Source of the DNA: Diphasiastrum complanatum
Lineage: Eukaryota; Streptophyta; Lycopodiopsida; Lycopodiales; Lycopodiaceae
DNA length: 64,000 bases
Direction of reading: 5' to 3'
Assembly (NCBI GenBank): GCA_029204225.1
Contig: CM055093.1
Location: 5,253,205 to 5,317,204, forward strand
The position numbers and the translations under genes are program-made. The notes beneath the pieces are model-generated. The model ran no database searches. It had not been told where the DNA came from and saw nothing but the letters and a program-made list of their open reading frames with translations. Shown piece by piece: positions 45,523-57,507 of this stretch; the stretch's first letter is position 1; every line of letters starts with the position of its first letter.

Positions 45523-46517
45523 GCTCTTTGATGACAGTCCCAGCGATCTGTCCTACTGTTGCTTATCCTCCTGCATCAGTCCAGCTAGAAACCTTCCAGC
45601 TTTACAAAGGACTCGCCAAGCTTTAATCTACAACAGCAGAGGCTGCTGCGTAGATCCTCAACTGTGGGAGGCTCAAGCTCCCTTGTGTACAGAAAGCTCA
45701 AGCAGGAAGCTCTCTCAGACTCTTAGTCACCGTTGGCATGTAGCAGCTCGGTACTTCAGAAACTCATGACAGTAACTACGAAGCTCTCTCAGCTACTTGC
45801 TTTTTGAAATTTCAAGCTCCTTTGGTGATGAATCAACATGTTAGAAAGCTGGAACCTTGGCAATAAGTCCAGTCGGCTATCTGTCTTCAAATTTGTGCTA
45901 TCTTTCTTCACGAATCAGCAAATCTTCTATGTGAAAAATCCGGTACAAAACTTTATGCAGCCCCTGGGATCTTTCTTCGCTCAGACCAGTGAAATAGATG
46001 TAGCCCCTTGCTCAGGTTTGTCTTCACTGAGATTTGTTTGTGCTGAGATCTGTCTTTGCTCAGGTCTATCTTCGCGTAGATGGACACTCCAACTAGCAAC
46101 AATTCATTCCTCCTCAAACCAGCAAATAAACAAGAAGAAAATAATGGATTTATTTCTGTTCAATTCATTGATTCAGAATAATGAATTTTCCAGCAATCCT
46201 CCTTGCGATCTGATTTGCAGAACTGTAGCAACTTTCTACAGCGAACCTGCAACAAACAACTAAACTTCCAACAATTGATCTTGACCTGATATCTGAAGCA
46301 GACTTCATAGTCTCCCATGTAGCACAACTCTTCTTGTAGAACCGAATCTCCTTCCACAAAGCTCCCACTCTTGCAGACAAAAATTGAAATTGAGAGCTGG
46401 CTAGGGACATCACCTCCACACTTCAAAGATGGTCGAATCAATTTGCATATGATGATTGATCCCGTTTGTTGAGTACCTCCTTGTTCTCTAGAATCTTGAA
46501 CCGATGCTCTGATACCA
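45523..46517 (-). other. Interior between the BZR1-like piece and a copia primer site
   Basis: Overlapping minus-strand frames at 46160-46441 show no domain. Phrases around TCTTCGCTCAG/TCTTCACTGAG/TCTTTGCTCAG repeat near 45970-46070. The complement of the copia primer site, GCTCTGATACCA, is at 46506-46517. Confidence 0.45.
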
Positions 46518-46936
46518 TATTAGAAAATTGACTTGATCATACAAGTTATCAAGACAAGATTCCTATTGTTGTTAGACAATAGCCATACACATACATGGAA
46601 GAGAACACAAACAACAATGATGAAGCAATGATGATGGGATGCACTCCAACTATGTCCCATTATCTATGGACTAGGGTGCATTACATACTTATAGACAATA
46701 GTCTATGCCAAAAAGCAAAAATCTAAACACAAACCTAGCCTAATTGATGTCTATAGCAAAACTTGTGCTCCAAACCAAGCTCTAGAATCTTGAACCCGAG
46801 TCTAACTAAATTCTAATTTGACTTTACTAAATATAGGTAAAGGCCCCTAGAATTAGCACGCAAGCATGGCCCAATAATCCTAATTAATCCAAGATGACAA
46901 CATTAGGGGTAACAAACTTGAACATTGACTCTAACA
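46518..46936 (-). mobile_element. Copia LTR (element G, minus) inserted in copia F
   Basis: Directly after the primer-site complement, TATTAGAAAATTG starts the ~419-bp LTR (the expected TGTTAGA has become TATTAGA), which ends TCTAACA at 46936. Copia F integrase text begins at once (GGTGCATTTTTGGGAAG = GCIFGK). Confidence 0.6.
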
Positions 46937-47480
46937 AGGGGGTGCATTTTTGGGAAGCATCACATGGATAAGTTCAAAAAGGCTGGTGCTCTAAGGGTGA
47001 AGAGTAAGTTGGAACTTACTCATTCTAACTTGTGTGGACCCATGAAGATATGTTAATGGAGGGTCCTCTTACTTTATCACATTCATTGATGATCTTTCTA
47101 GAATGTCTTGGGTTTTTTTTTTTTTTAAAGTCAGAAGTTTTTGACAAATTCCAGTCTTTCTAAGCCATGGTAGGTGAAAATCTTGCTATCAGATAGTAGT
47201 GGCGAGTATACCTCAAATGATTTCAATGACTTTTGTGAGAAACATAGAATCAAAAGATAGTTCACCCAATCTTATACTCCACAACACAATGGTATAGCAG
47301 AAAGGAAGAACATGACAATTGTAGAAAGTGCTAGATCCATGCTGAAGTTCATGAAATTGCTAGATTCTTATTGGGGTGAGGCATTGAACACTACAAATTT
47401 CCTCAGAATCAAAGTTCTACAATTGCAATTCCAAGAGTAACACCGTATGAGGCATTCAAAGGTGAGAGCTTACATCCTAC
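46937..47480 (+). pseudogene. Copia element F: integrase
   Basis: Starts GCIFGKHHMDKFKKAGALRV, KLELTHSNLCGPM, then FITFIDDLSRMSWVFFF-like text with a poly(T) slip near 47110, LLSDSSGEYTSNDF, YTPQHNGIAERKNMTIVESA with the catalytic Glu region, and a drift to ~47480 (YEAFKGESLHPT). Stops and the poly(T) slip break the frame. Confidence 0.82.
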
Positions 47481-47499
47481 TAGCCCTCCTTGAGAGCTT

Positions 47500-48060
47500 G
47501 AGTGCCAAATTCTTGTTATCATCCTCATCCTCCTAAACATCTCCTTTAGGGTCTCCTTGTCGATAGGCTCCACGATATCATGAGAGCTCTAACATATGAC
47601 TCATAATCCACAACTAGAATTATATATATAAGCTAAAAACTTACAGAGCTAGAGTCAACTTTCAAGATATTAGCAAATTTTGATTTTTCTAAATCACAAA
47701 ACACAACTATCTTATGGGCTCCCCGACATTCTTCCAAGTATGAATTGGTGTGCACATACACTCGCGTCTCAAGTTGCACTATGGAGAGTTTGTTCCTCTT
47801 AGTAACAATGACAGAGAAAATGCTCCAATTCCTCTCACATGAAGTGCAATCCTTTGCAATTTGGGAACACGTGCTCCAAGCTTCTCCAATTATGACATTG
47901 GAAGGAACAATCTAGGCTCTCTTTTTCTCTCTTCTAGCAAATAGAGCACATAGAATTGATGATATCGTGATCACACTAGCCCTTTGCTAGACCAACCAAC
48001 TTTTGGAAGATGAGTTTCGTGCGCTTAAACATAGGGTTGTCATCCTCAAGTGTCTATTTG
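47500..48060 (-). pseudogene. hAT transposase C-terminal (dimerisation) region
   Basis: Minus strand around 47715-47900 encodes AWSTCSQIAKDCTSCERNWS, then FSVIVTKRNKLSIVQLETRV and YVHTNSYLEECRG. The CERNWS.F...KRN.L....L..LVYVHYN pattern is diagnostic of the hAT C-terminal dimerisation domain. Right of it (to ~48060) the text EDDNPMFKRTKLIFQKLVG continues in another frame. To the left it abuts copia F at ~47480-47500. Confidence 0.8.
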
Positions 48061-48640
48061 TCATGTACTTATATTCCCGCCTCAGTGTGAAAACCTTGGA
48101 CTTGTAAATAGTAAATTGTAAATATTGAAATGGCTCACATTGACCTTTGGTGTTTTGTAAGAAAATGTAAATAGCAGGTTTTGGTTAACTTGTTGACTTG
48201 CTTGTATTTGGTATGGGGTATTGGGTCTTAATTTAGAGGCTGTTGGACTGACCTCCTAAAATGTAGGAGCATTGACCGGTCAATGGGACACATGTCATAT
48301 GCTCACTGGGACACTTGGTCCAATGCGTGTCGGACAGGGTCCTACTTGCTTGCCAATGTGTCAGGGTACTGCCAAGTGGCAAGTGTCGACTGAGCATGGG
48401 GCTCGCCATGTGTCGATGTTAGGAAAGGGTCAGTGTTAAGTGGGTGCTTGAGGATTATTGATAAGTGAGCCTAGAGAGAGGCATTCCTCATGGTAGTCTA
48501 TGTAGCAGGTGGCTGGGAGGAGACTTAGTAGTAGTGCTCTTATGTGTTTATGCTTGTAACTTGTCATGTACTTTGAAAAGAAATCAATAAAGTGGATATT
48601 TGGTGCCTACTTTGGTGTGTTTGTGGGGTTTGATTCAGAT
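48061..48640. other. LTR-like insertion splitting the hAT remnant
   Basis: Non-coding sequence rich in short words such as GTGTCGG and CAAGTGGCAAGTG, ending with AATCAATAAAG near 48585, a poly(A)-type signal. Position between two hAT parts suggests a later insertion. No copy or TSD was identified. Confidence 0.3.
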
Positions 48641-48978
48641 AGCTTTGTGAGATTGTTGCATATCAAAATAGAGCTTATTGATATAGCTGAACCATGGAAC
48701 TTCTCCCATTTCCTTTGTCATGATGGCTTTATTGCATTCAGCCCATGAAACTCAAAATGAGGTTGACAACTTAGGAAAGTGATCAATTGGAATTCAAGAT
48801 TGAGAATGGGTTATGAATTAGGTTACTTATCAATATATGGTAGTCTCTAAGCTCCTACATATCGGGAAATGCAAAGCAAAGATAAAGGGTAAACCCTTGA
48901 TTTTGAACATATGTCATTAATTTAAGTTGCAACTTCAACATACCTGTTGGGACATTGTGCAAATCTCTGGTTTTTTTG

Positions 48979-49419
48979 CTAGCCTATCCATGAAGTCCAA
49001 AGAAAGGCCCGTAGTGCATCCTGCTCTATTATTAAGGGACATGATAATGTACATAAGCCAAAATCCAATGGTGATAGCCCGTGCCTCATATCAAAATAGT
49101 GATTAAAGAATGATGATCTCAGTGACTTGCTCCATTGTGCCCAATGGTTTGGAAGAACGATTTGCCTAAGGCTATTATGTGTCTTTAGGATCTGCCCAAT
49201 GACAATGCACGTACATGCAAACTTGAAGTGGGTCTTATAATCTCCATGATGGAGATCTAAAAAATGGTAGGTATCAGTCTCGTTTGCAAACTTCACCCAA
49301 AACCTTGTGTTCTCAACCACCTCAAAAATCTTGCAAAGTTCCCAACTAGCAAGTCTAGGCAATGTGCAACACATAAAAAAAGTGGGGGTATCTTTCATGG
49401 ACAAGTCTCCTTGTAACAA
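48979..49419 (-). pseudogene. hAT transposase middle region
   Basis: The 146-codon frame reads KIFEVVENTRFWVKFANETD, then HHGDYKTHFKFACTCIVIGQ, ILKTHNSLRQIVLPNHWAQW. In hAT transposases this is the segment after the HCL..L..DI motif, where an N-H/T..TRFAT.F..L..L...K..L..M....EW pattern is expected; here TRFAT has become THFKF. It continues the hAT remnant from 50165-50650. Confidence 0.7.
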
Positions 49420-50164
49420 TGCAGTTAATTTTCAGTGTGGTAAAGCAAATCAAACTATAGTATGTTGAATCATGGTTTGAACGAAACATTTTTGAGATTT
49501 TTGTCTGGAGTCTTGACGTATTTAGTTTCGAGTCTGGACTACATTAAGTTGTGTAAAAGTTGGAGTCTACACATGTACTTAGTCTTGTGTCTTGACTACC
49601 TTAAGCCATAGCTAGTAGGTCTAGAGTCTAGACTTGTATTTAAAACTTGTGTGCTCTCATTAGCTAGGAGTGAGCACTTGCCATAGAGTGACTAGTTTGT
49701 ATGTTAAGTAGATTGTCATACAAAGGAGTAAGTCGTATGAAATGCAAAAGTACTATTTTCTAGCTTTTTAACATGATTTGCTAGAATAAATGTCTGTTTT
49801 TTTAAGAAATTGTGTGCACTTACTCCTCAGGGATCACCACTTATAGTGACTAGTTTGTTGTATGTAAGTGGACCATGGCACCAAGAAGTAAATTGTGTGA
49901 AATGCCAAAAAAACTTACTATCTTCTAGCTTTCTAATATCATTTCCAAAAAGTTTGACACTTTTAATTATAGACCGATTCTTTTAGGGTGTTCCTGATTC
50001 TGATTTGTGAAAACGCTGGAAACCTTGAATCAAAACTCAAAGCAAAAGATGACCCTTAAAATTCAATATAATTGTCATTTTGGAGGTATTGATGTTTAAA
50101 ATCATATAATTGAAGACACTAGAATGTTAGTAATATGGTGCATCCTGCCATCACTTTAGTGATT

Positions 50165-50640
50165 TCAGATAATGTTGCATCCATACTTTGCCCATGACTT
50201 CTTGATGGGCTTCAGCTCCACATTGATGCAATTGACCTCAACGCCCATCTCTCTCATCCTGAAGTACTTCATGTTGGGCCCTTCCAACCCACCACCAATG
50301 GCAGCAACAACATGCATCATTTGTTTCCAAGCAAGGGTCTGTGCTACATGAAAAGAGAGATCACATAATGCCAATGGAAACTCCTTGCTCTTGACTTTGT
50401 CGCCATGCATTGACATATAAATCACTATCCGTAGGAGCCTCGCAGGCCCTTGATGCCCTTGCCATGGAAGCACTGACTGCAAAAGCACCAACTTGAACCA
50501 CATTCTGTCTTGGCCTGGAAACTTGGTGGGCAATGACTAGCTGCATCTCTAGATGATGATGTGTTCATAGGTGGAATGGGCCCTGATGTTGAAGCGCTGC
50601 TGAACATGTTATTACAAACTACAATCGCAATGAGCACAAA
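50165..50640 (-). pseudogene. hAT transposase N-terminal part with DUF659 start
   Basis: The frame at 50165-50533 ends with LSFHVAQTLAWKQMMHVVAAIG and VELKPIKKSWAKYGCNII, matching the hAT DUF659 pattern F.VA....F..M...I...G ... V...L...K..W...GC.I. Overlapping frames up to 50637 carry its N-terminal part with shifts. Together with 48979-49419 and 47500-48060 it outlines one decayed hAT transposon of about 3 kb on the minus strand. Confidence 0.8.
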
Positions 50641-52660
50641 TCACTATGTGAGCGCTGAAAGAAACAAAATAGGAGCAAGGAAAATCAAATCCTTTTTGTT
50701 CCCCACGAGCTGCATAGTAAAAAAGGCTCCTTAATTGCTGAAATTTTTGCGACGTGTCCTCTCTCTATTGGGCTTATTTCTCAGTGAGGAAACATTAATA
50801 ACGTGCCAGATTCATGCTAAGAGGCTTGTTGGGTGGCCTACAATATTTTATGGGCTGGTTCGAATTGCAGTTGAATCAGTTATGCTTAGGTTATGTTAGG
50901 TTTTGGTGATTTTATTCGTAGTCTTCTGTTATAGCATAAGCAAGTGCTAGCTTAGTGTTTAGGTTGCAATAAGAGTATTTGAACCTGAGAATCAAGATTC
51001 AAATCAGTGGCTTCAACTCAATGTCAGAACTCATAGCTTAAGAAGATTGAAGAGCTTTCAAAATTGATTTGAACTTCAAACATGGTAGTAGGTACCTGAT
51101 AGCAAGATATGTCAACAATCAACTAGCCCTAATTTAGCCCCTAAGACATTATAAACAGGCGATCAAAGACCTACAATTAGGCCCTTGAACACTACGAAGT
51201 TCACATAGATCAGATATAGGAGAGCTTTGCCACCTGTGCAGCATCATTTTAGTGAAGGCTCTATTCAAATCTAATCATATCTTTGATTTGGCCTGAATCA
51301 AAAATAGGAGACGCTTGACATTGATTAAATGAAGACTAAACCCAAAATGAACATTTGGAAACAAAAAAACGAAGTATCTTTTTTTGCCCTAACTTATCTT
51401 TTTTTCGATTTGAATCAGGCCGATTCAAACTGCTTCTGATTCAAACCAATTTGAGGATCAAACCATCAAATCATGAAACAATAGCCTATCTAGTCATTTA
51501 ATTGACTGAGTACATTGTATGTGTAGTTATTGATGAGTACATTAAATGGACCAGTGTACATTGTAATTAAGAATGATAAAGCTAATCACTAAACTGTAAT
51601 AGCTATCATTTGCTGATTTGGCACTTAGTTGATGCAAAAAGGGAGGCAAGAACAAGGTAAGAAAGGGCGAGGAAAGTTCTACATGCTACGATGTGGAGGA
51701 GAAGCTAACTAAGCTGTATAGATCTCTGATGGAGAAGGGAGCAGCTTGTCTTCATCCACTCCTAGAAGATAATTTGTCACATCATTGGTGACAAAAGATG
51801 CTGCAAACTGTAGATATTATAAACAGAATAGTTGCAAAATGCAGGTGCTACAAAATTTCAGGTCAATGAGGACCTGGTAGACAAATGGTCATCAGCATCA
51901 TTTGCGCAACATTTGTTTTGCTCCTATCAGCTTCTCAGAGAGATTTTAGAGTTTTTTCCCTAAACAAGCTTAGAATGTCTGCTATTATTTTCTAGCCGTA
52001 AAACTATGTCTGGTAACTACACTTACATTTCCGCTCAACCTTCCAACCTAGAAAAACAAAACTTTTGAGGCACCTGGGGGAACCTTAAAATCTAGCACTG
52101 AATATAAAAAAGAGGACGGTTTTTCAAAGCTAGAACGTAAGATACCCTTTGCATTAAAAATAACACCCTTCTCTTCAAAACAAGTCAGAAGAACTAGCAC
52201 AACTTTAAAAAGAAAAGCTTTATCCCGTTTCAGAGAGTGATATATAAAAAAGTTGAGGGACATTTGAAGAGAAAGGAAAGATGTTGATAGGTCAGAATCT
52301 ATTACAAGAGTCTGAAGTACATGAACTGCAGGGGCAAAGTCTTTTCCTGCTATGAGCTATCTTATGCTAATTTATGTAGGAAATCATTTAACTGCTTAGA
52401 AGAAGGTAAAGAGTCCCATTTTCTGATCAACTAGCAACTGTCAACCCGACCAAATTATGCATTCAGAGGCAATATTTATATACAGGGATCATTTATATAA
52501 GTTCCTGCTTGTTTTGGGCATCTTCGGATTTTTTTGTTCTTTGTTAAAGAATTAGGAATTTTTATTTCATTTTTCCTGGCCTTGTTTTGGAACGGAACAC
52601 GTTTTGTTCCGGAATGGGCAACTATGGTACTCATGAACCCATGATGTTAAAGATCAAGGA
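50641..52660. other. Intron DNA, no gene seen
   Basis: Single-copy-looking AT-rich sequence. TTTGAATC/GATTCAAA phrases recur in both directions between 50990 and 51460, but no organised repeat or domain emerges. Confidence 0.35.
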
Positions 52661-53180
52661 CACATTGTTGTATGCAGGCCTTCAGGTCAAGCAAAGTACT
52701 TGAAGGATGTTCTATGTGCTCCTGGCCTAGCTAGAAATTTATTATTTCCAGGTGCCATAACAAACCAAAGCAGGAAAGCCGAATTTGATGATAGTGAGTG
52801 TCGTGTTAAAGGTGCTGGCAATAATTCTACAGTTGTAGGCTTGTAGCTAAAGGAGTGGAAGGAAGGAAGCCTTTGTAAACTTTTTGCTAGAAATCAAAGT
52901 TAACATGCCCTTATTGCAGTGGAGGGGATGCAAGGTAAACTTTGGCATGACAGATATGGCTTCTCAAATTTCCAAAGGTTTACATATGTGGTTGTTGAAT
53001 TGTCTGCAATCAAATCTGAGACATGTTTCTGAAGCATGTGTGATAGGGAAGTATCATGGATGGAGATTCCCCAAAAGAGTGGATTGTAGAGCCAATGAAA
53101 TTTTTGAATCGATTTATTCAGATTTTTGTGGATTGACTCTGACTACGTCGATAGGGAAAAGTTCGGAAAATCAAGAAGTC
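52660..53180 (+). pseudogene. Copia protease/GAG-pre-integrase fragment (element H)
   Basis: Plus-strand text in shifting frames: YLKDVLCAPGLARNLLFPGA, ECRVKGAGNNSTVVGL, GKLWHDRYGFSNFQRF (GAG-pre-integrase with LWH.R.G), then EIFESIYSDFCG (integrase start). Several stops occur. No LTR was found beside it. Confidence 0.75.
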
Positions 53181-54484
53181 TATTGTGTGTCACAGTAACC
53201 AAAATAGGTATCGAAGGGGGATGGGAAGGCAATACATTGTAATGTCCATTTTGAACTATTTTCTACCCCATTGCATCTTCTGTATGTATTCTACACTGTA
53301 CTCAAGTCATTATTCCTAGTAAGTTGCTTGTTAGTTCAAGACTGTAGTGAGTCTCCCTGTAAGAAAGTCCAACCCCCACAAGTGCTAAGGAGCTTACTGG
53401 ATATTGCGCAATTCAATTACTAAGTTTGCTATTCATTGTGTGATTAATTCAAGTTGCGGTAGAACTAAGCTGTTGCGTGATCCGACTGCCAATTAGCATT
53501 TCCGCAACCATTTCCTACATTCCACTCAGAGTCACTACATTGATTGCATGCAACCTTCTACCTAATTTTACCTTAATATGCAGTGATTGCGTGCTATTAA
53601 ACACTACACTGCTCTTTTTTGTTTTCAAAGTATACGGTTTTAGCTGCACTTTCATGTTATCATTGTACTCTGCATTGTGCAGATAAGGGTTCAATTGCAT
53701 TGCTTGCTTGAAAACTGCGATCTGTGATAGTAGCATAGCAGTATAGCTGCTGTACAATGGCAGCCAATATTCATGTCAGAGTTGCAGTTACGAACCGCAA
53801 ATCGTGGTTCGAACCATGATTCACAACCGCGATTCACAGTTCTGGTTTAGGGTTTAGAGAATCTTCTTTTTTTTGGTAGTTATCAGAGTTCTGAATCATT
53901 TTGATTTACATTCTTTAGATGAGGTGACTGTGATATCACAAGTAAAGATTGCCCACATTTGATTAATCGTTCAGATTATTACTATTTTTTCTGCTGGATG
54001 TAAATCTCCGACAAAAGAAAAATGTATATCTACAAAATGATTGGTGGTTATAGTTCTGGTAGATATAAAATCGATTGTTTTGTAGCTATATGTTTGCTTG
54101 AGGCCTTTTCATTCTTCGTTTTATCTCTTAGATTTAAGGAGTAGGATACAGAGAACTGGTATTTACAGCAGAATCTATTTCGACTCTGATAACTACGATT
54201 CTCAACGTTGAACTCTGGCAGCGTTGAAAAATGATTGTCTACCTCGATTTGTGATTCGCGAGGATCGCGATTCGAAAATCGCAATTGCCTGCAAATCGCA
54301 ATCTGTGGGAACGTTGATTCATGTTGAAATTGTTTTCTTGTTTTCTGTTTACGATGCTAATAAAAGTGTGAGGCTGACTGTGTTACAGTGAATTAGTTTT
54401 ATGCTAGGGGAGAGATTTTTGCATTATGCAATCTTTTATATTCCCCTATTTTGGTTTGAAGGATTTTCTGATTGGACGCAACAG
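53181..54484. other. End of SKIP24 intron 1, no gene seen
   Basis: Contains clustered short inverted phrases of ACCGCGATTC/GAATCGCG type around 53790-53840 and 54245-54300 (CGAACCGCAAATCGTGG, TTCGCGAGGATCGCGATTCG). The intron acceptor is at 54484. Confidence 0.4.
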
Positions 54485-54658
54485 GTTTGAAAAGGATAGA
54501 GCTATGAAGATGGCAGCTCATAAGAGACGTGTGTTAAGAGCCCAGAGTCAAGTTGCAGTGCTTATAAATGAATGCCATCATTTTCAACAACTTCTATTTG
54601 ATGAAAAGCAAAAGCTTTTGTCCTCAGCCAAACGATTATGTGATGCAGAACGTGCAAG
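54485..54658 (+). CDS. SKIP24: SKIP24-like F-box protein, exon 2
   Basis: 174 nt between acceptor ACAACAG|GTTTG and donor GCAAG|GTAGAA. Encodes RFEKDRAMKMAAHKRRVLRA, QSQVAVLINECHHFQQLLFDE and KQKLLSSAKRLCDAERA, a charged helical segment typical of the coiled-coil region that follows the F-box in SKIP24. Starts in phase 2 and ends in phase 2, compatible with both neighbours. Confidence 0.88.
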
Positions 54659-55803
54659 GTAGAAAAATAGATGATGGCTTTCCTTTAGTATAGTGCATTG
54701 TATTGAAATTCATGTACTCTGTTTGATTACTCGAAAATGGTGCATTTGTTTCAGCTAGTATAAACTCTGGGTTCTCTTGAGATTTAAATGCTTTATCTAC
54801 CTTGTTACCATCCAACTTTCTTGAAAACCAAAGAGATTGTATCATGCAGATTGTGGTTCTTTCCTATGTGTATTAACCAACTAAAGTGGAGTATCTTCTT
54901 GTAACAAGATAGGAGGCTCGAAGGAGATGAGTTGTTTGTGGATTTTTTCTCCTTTTTGCACTAAAATTTGGTTTGATAGTTCGATGGATGTGAGATACTT
55001 CAACTGTCCAACGGCTCAGAGCTTTATACACAGAACAGTTCTTAGGCACCCTTTGGCTAGCTGCATTGCTGTTAAAAAAGAGCATAATCACTACTGTGTT
55101 ATTTGTGGCTATGCCTTGTTTCCTTCTGTATTCAATGTTTAACCTTTTATTGATGATTTTTACCAATAGTCTTGTAATATTGTGTGAGGCTGCACTTTGC
55201 CACTTCATTAATGAGAGGAAAGTGCCTCATTAGTGAAGATTAGCAGTAAAGGAAAGCCACGGGCTACTACTGTCTGACATGGACACATGCCCATGGAAGA
55301 AATGTTGCTGCCAAGCATTTTAGCATTTGTTTTACTTTTGGTGTGCCTTAAATTTGATTTTCCAATTAAGCAGCACAGCTGAATAATTGTTGACCATACG
55401 GATATCCAGGTGTTAACAAGATAATCCCATTATACTTACTTTTCACAAACAAGACCTTAAGAGGGATAACAGCAAAAAGCAGTTTGTGAATGAAACTGCT
55501 GAGCATGTAGATGGTTTTCTTCCTGCAATGCCACCAGTGATTAACAAACCAATCCAATGTGCATGTTGCCAGAAAACATTGTAGTAAAGGCTCTAGATGA
55601 AGCTTTAATAAACTGTTGGCCACTCTGCAAGGTAATTGATGCAAGATCTTTTACTGTTTGCATGGCCTAGAAAGCTTCACACGATGAATCATTGAGGTAA
55701 CTCTCGGCTATTTATACGTAACAATGCTTATAGCCATCACCACTTCTTCTCTTTACAAGCAAACCATTCACTTCATACACTGTTGTTGGAATGTTCTTTC
55801 TAG
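54659..55803 (+). other. SKIP24 intron 2 (1145 bp)
   Basis: GT at 54659, AG at 55802-55803. No transposon or gene was recognised inside. Confidence 0.8.
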
Positions 55804-55966
55804 GAGGAGTTCAGTGGCTCTCAAAGTGTGGCAACCGCAAGTGATTCGAAACCGACAGGAACAGGTTGTAGAACAACAAGCAATGGACTTCAATTTTCTT
55901 GAGAATGAACTCCAGATGGAGGTGTGTGTCTGCAAGGAGCGAATTGAAAGGTTCAGCAGGAGTCTG
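55804..55966 (+). CDS. SKIP24: SKIP24-like F-box protein, exon 3
   Basis: 163 nt from TTTCTAG|GAGGAG to AGTCTG|GTAACA. It encodes RRSSVALKVWQPQVIRNRQE, QVVEQQAMDFNFLENELQME and VCKERIERFSRSL. The SVALxVWQPxVxRxRQxQxVEQ block is the most recognisable part of SKIP24. The exon ends in phase 0. Confidence 0.92.
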
Positions 55967-56127
55967 GTAACACTCATAATTGCAATCTAGGTTAATGAAA
56001 ACATGAGCTTATTTTATTGAGTGCTGTTTAATGCTTGATTTGACAAGCAAATAGAATGGTGAGGTACATAAAACCTCCAATCGTTTTTGTGCTTCTGAGC
56101 AAAGTTGGCAGAACTTGCCGTGAACAG

Positions 56128-56310
56128 AAGTTAAAGAATCAAATGCTTGAGAAAACCAGGGGAGAGCTCGAGGCCTTGACCTATCGTCCTGTTCAAGATG
56201 GTCAATTGGATCTTGAGGCAAGCGATATGCAGAGTTATAAGAAGAAAAAGTTCAGAGAAAAGGAGAAGCTGTCATTGGATATCCGATCTCAAGGAGCTCT
56301 TAACTCCTAA
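56128..56310 (+). CDS. SKIP24: SKIP24-like F-box protein, exon 4 and stop
   Basis: 183 nt to TAA at 56308-56310: KLKNQMLEKTRGELEALTYR, PVQDGQLDLEASDMQSYKKK, KFREKEKLSLDIRSQGALNS. The ELEALTYRPVQD box and the Lys-rich tail fit the family C-terminus. The acceptor GAACAG|AAG at 56127 is chosen because it alone keeps phase 0 after exon 3; AG sites at 56099 and 56111 would shift the frame. The intron is 161 bp. Confidence 0.85.
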   Translation, partial: KLKNQMLEKTRGELEALTYRPVQDGQLDLEASDMQSYKKKKFREKEKLSLDIRSQGALNS

Positions 56311-57322
56311 ACCATGATAGGACTGAAGTTCTGGTACTATGTGCTTGTTAAGTCAATGTAAGCAAAGTACTTGTATCATATGTGCTTATTATTATATCAT
56401 GGAAGAAACAATGGATAATGACATTGTATTTGTATTTAGAGTACACTGGTGAGCAGTAGTTTAGCTCCATACTTTTATGTGAAGCTGACTTCCTCTGGAG
56501 CACAAGAGGTTCCCTTATCCAGAGTAAGTGCTTTGAATAGTAGTCAACATGCTTGGTGGCTAAGTAAACTATCAAAAAAATTTCAGCCATTAGTGTTTTG
56601 TCCTATAAAAACTTGCAATTTGAATCGGTGACAATACACCTAATGTATCAACTTCAAGTCATGGCTGACTTGAAAGAGCTTCAATGACGAATACTAATTT
56701 TGTCACACTAAGGTATTTTGTTCCTTAACGGGTAAGGAACTTTTAAGCAATACAAGTTTGTTTAAATTTCCTTTCTCAAGCTGAGCATGTTTATGATTCT
56801 ATATTGATACTGACCTTAGTTAGTAATCTTGTATTCTTTTGTTGCACTTTTAGTTATAGAAAAAGCAACAAAATAGTTAGAGCAGAAAATAGATATGAGT
56901 ATTACAAATAGAAACATCATCGATACAATCTCCATAAGATTCATGAACATAACAAACAGGCTAATCGATTTCACAGACTATTGAAAGCTTAGCCAAGAAT
57001 CGATGTCCAATTCATCAAGCTGTGAAATGAGAAGGCCTTAGCCCTATTTGTAGTGCACTCAGGAGCCTGATAAGACTGATCGAGCTTATCCCAGTAGTCA
57101 GAAGATTAAGTTTCCTTATCCTCATGCTAACACGACCCAATAATTGACTTATTGTGATACATTGGCTAATAATAAGAAATGTAGTTTTAGAGACCAAGTG
57201 CTATGCTACTGATCAAACTCTTCCTCACTACTTATAAGACTAACTTTCGTTATTTTAATGTGAACAGGACCCAAGAGGCCTAATCACATGATATATTGAA
57301 AAATATAGAAAGGGACTCATTG

Positions 57323-57324
<2 letters not shown>
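56311..57324. other. SKIP24 3' UTR and downstream DNA
   Basis: Probable 3' UTR from 56311. AT-rich signals near 56385-56400 (TGCTTATTATTATATC) could direct polyadenylation; this is uncertain. No further gene. Confidence 0.4.
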
Positions 57325-57396
<72 letters not shown>

Positions 57397-57419
57397 CAAC
57401 ATGTTGAGTGCTAGTTATC

Positions 57420-57482
<63 letters not shown>

Positions 57483-57507
57483 CAACATGTTGAGTGCTAG
57501 TTATCCC
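57325..57507. repeat. Two-unit repeat: (GA)n plus a 27-bp spacer, duplicated
   Basis: (GA)35 at 57325-57394, a 27-bp spacer GTCAACATGTTGAGTGCTAG... (57395-57421), (GA)n at 57422-57480, then the identical 27-bp spacer (57481-57507). Confidence 0.97.

Larger units (their letters stand above)
40202..54484 (+). other. SKIP24 intron 1 (14,283 bp), packed with transposon remains
   Basis: Donor GT at 40202 and acceptor CAACAG ending at 54484. Inside are copia F, an interrupting segment with a BZR1-type domain and a copia LTR, a hAT remnant and another copia piece, all listed separately. All phases across the four exons agree, so the gene can still be spliced in principle. Confidence 0.85.

Noticed and set aside
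57296-57493. Arg-Glu repeat frame
   Set aside because: Also a (GA)n microsatellite read in frame.
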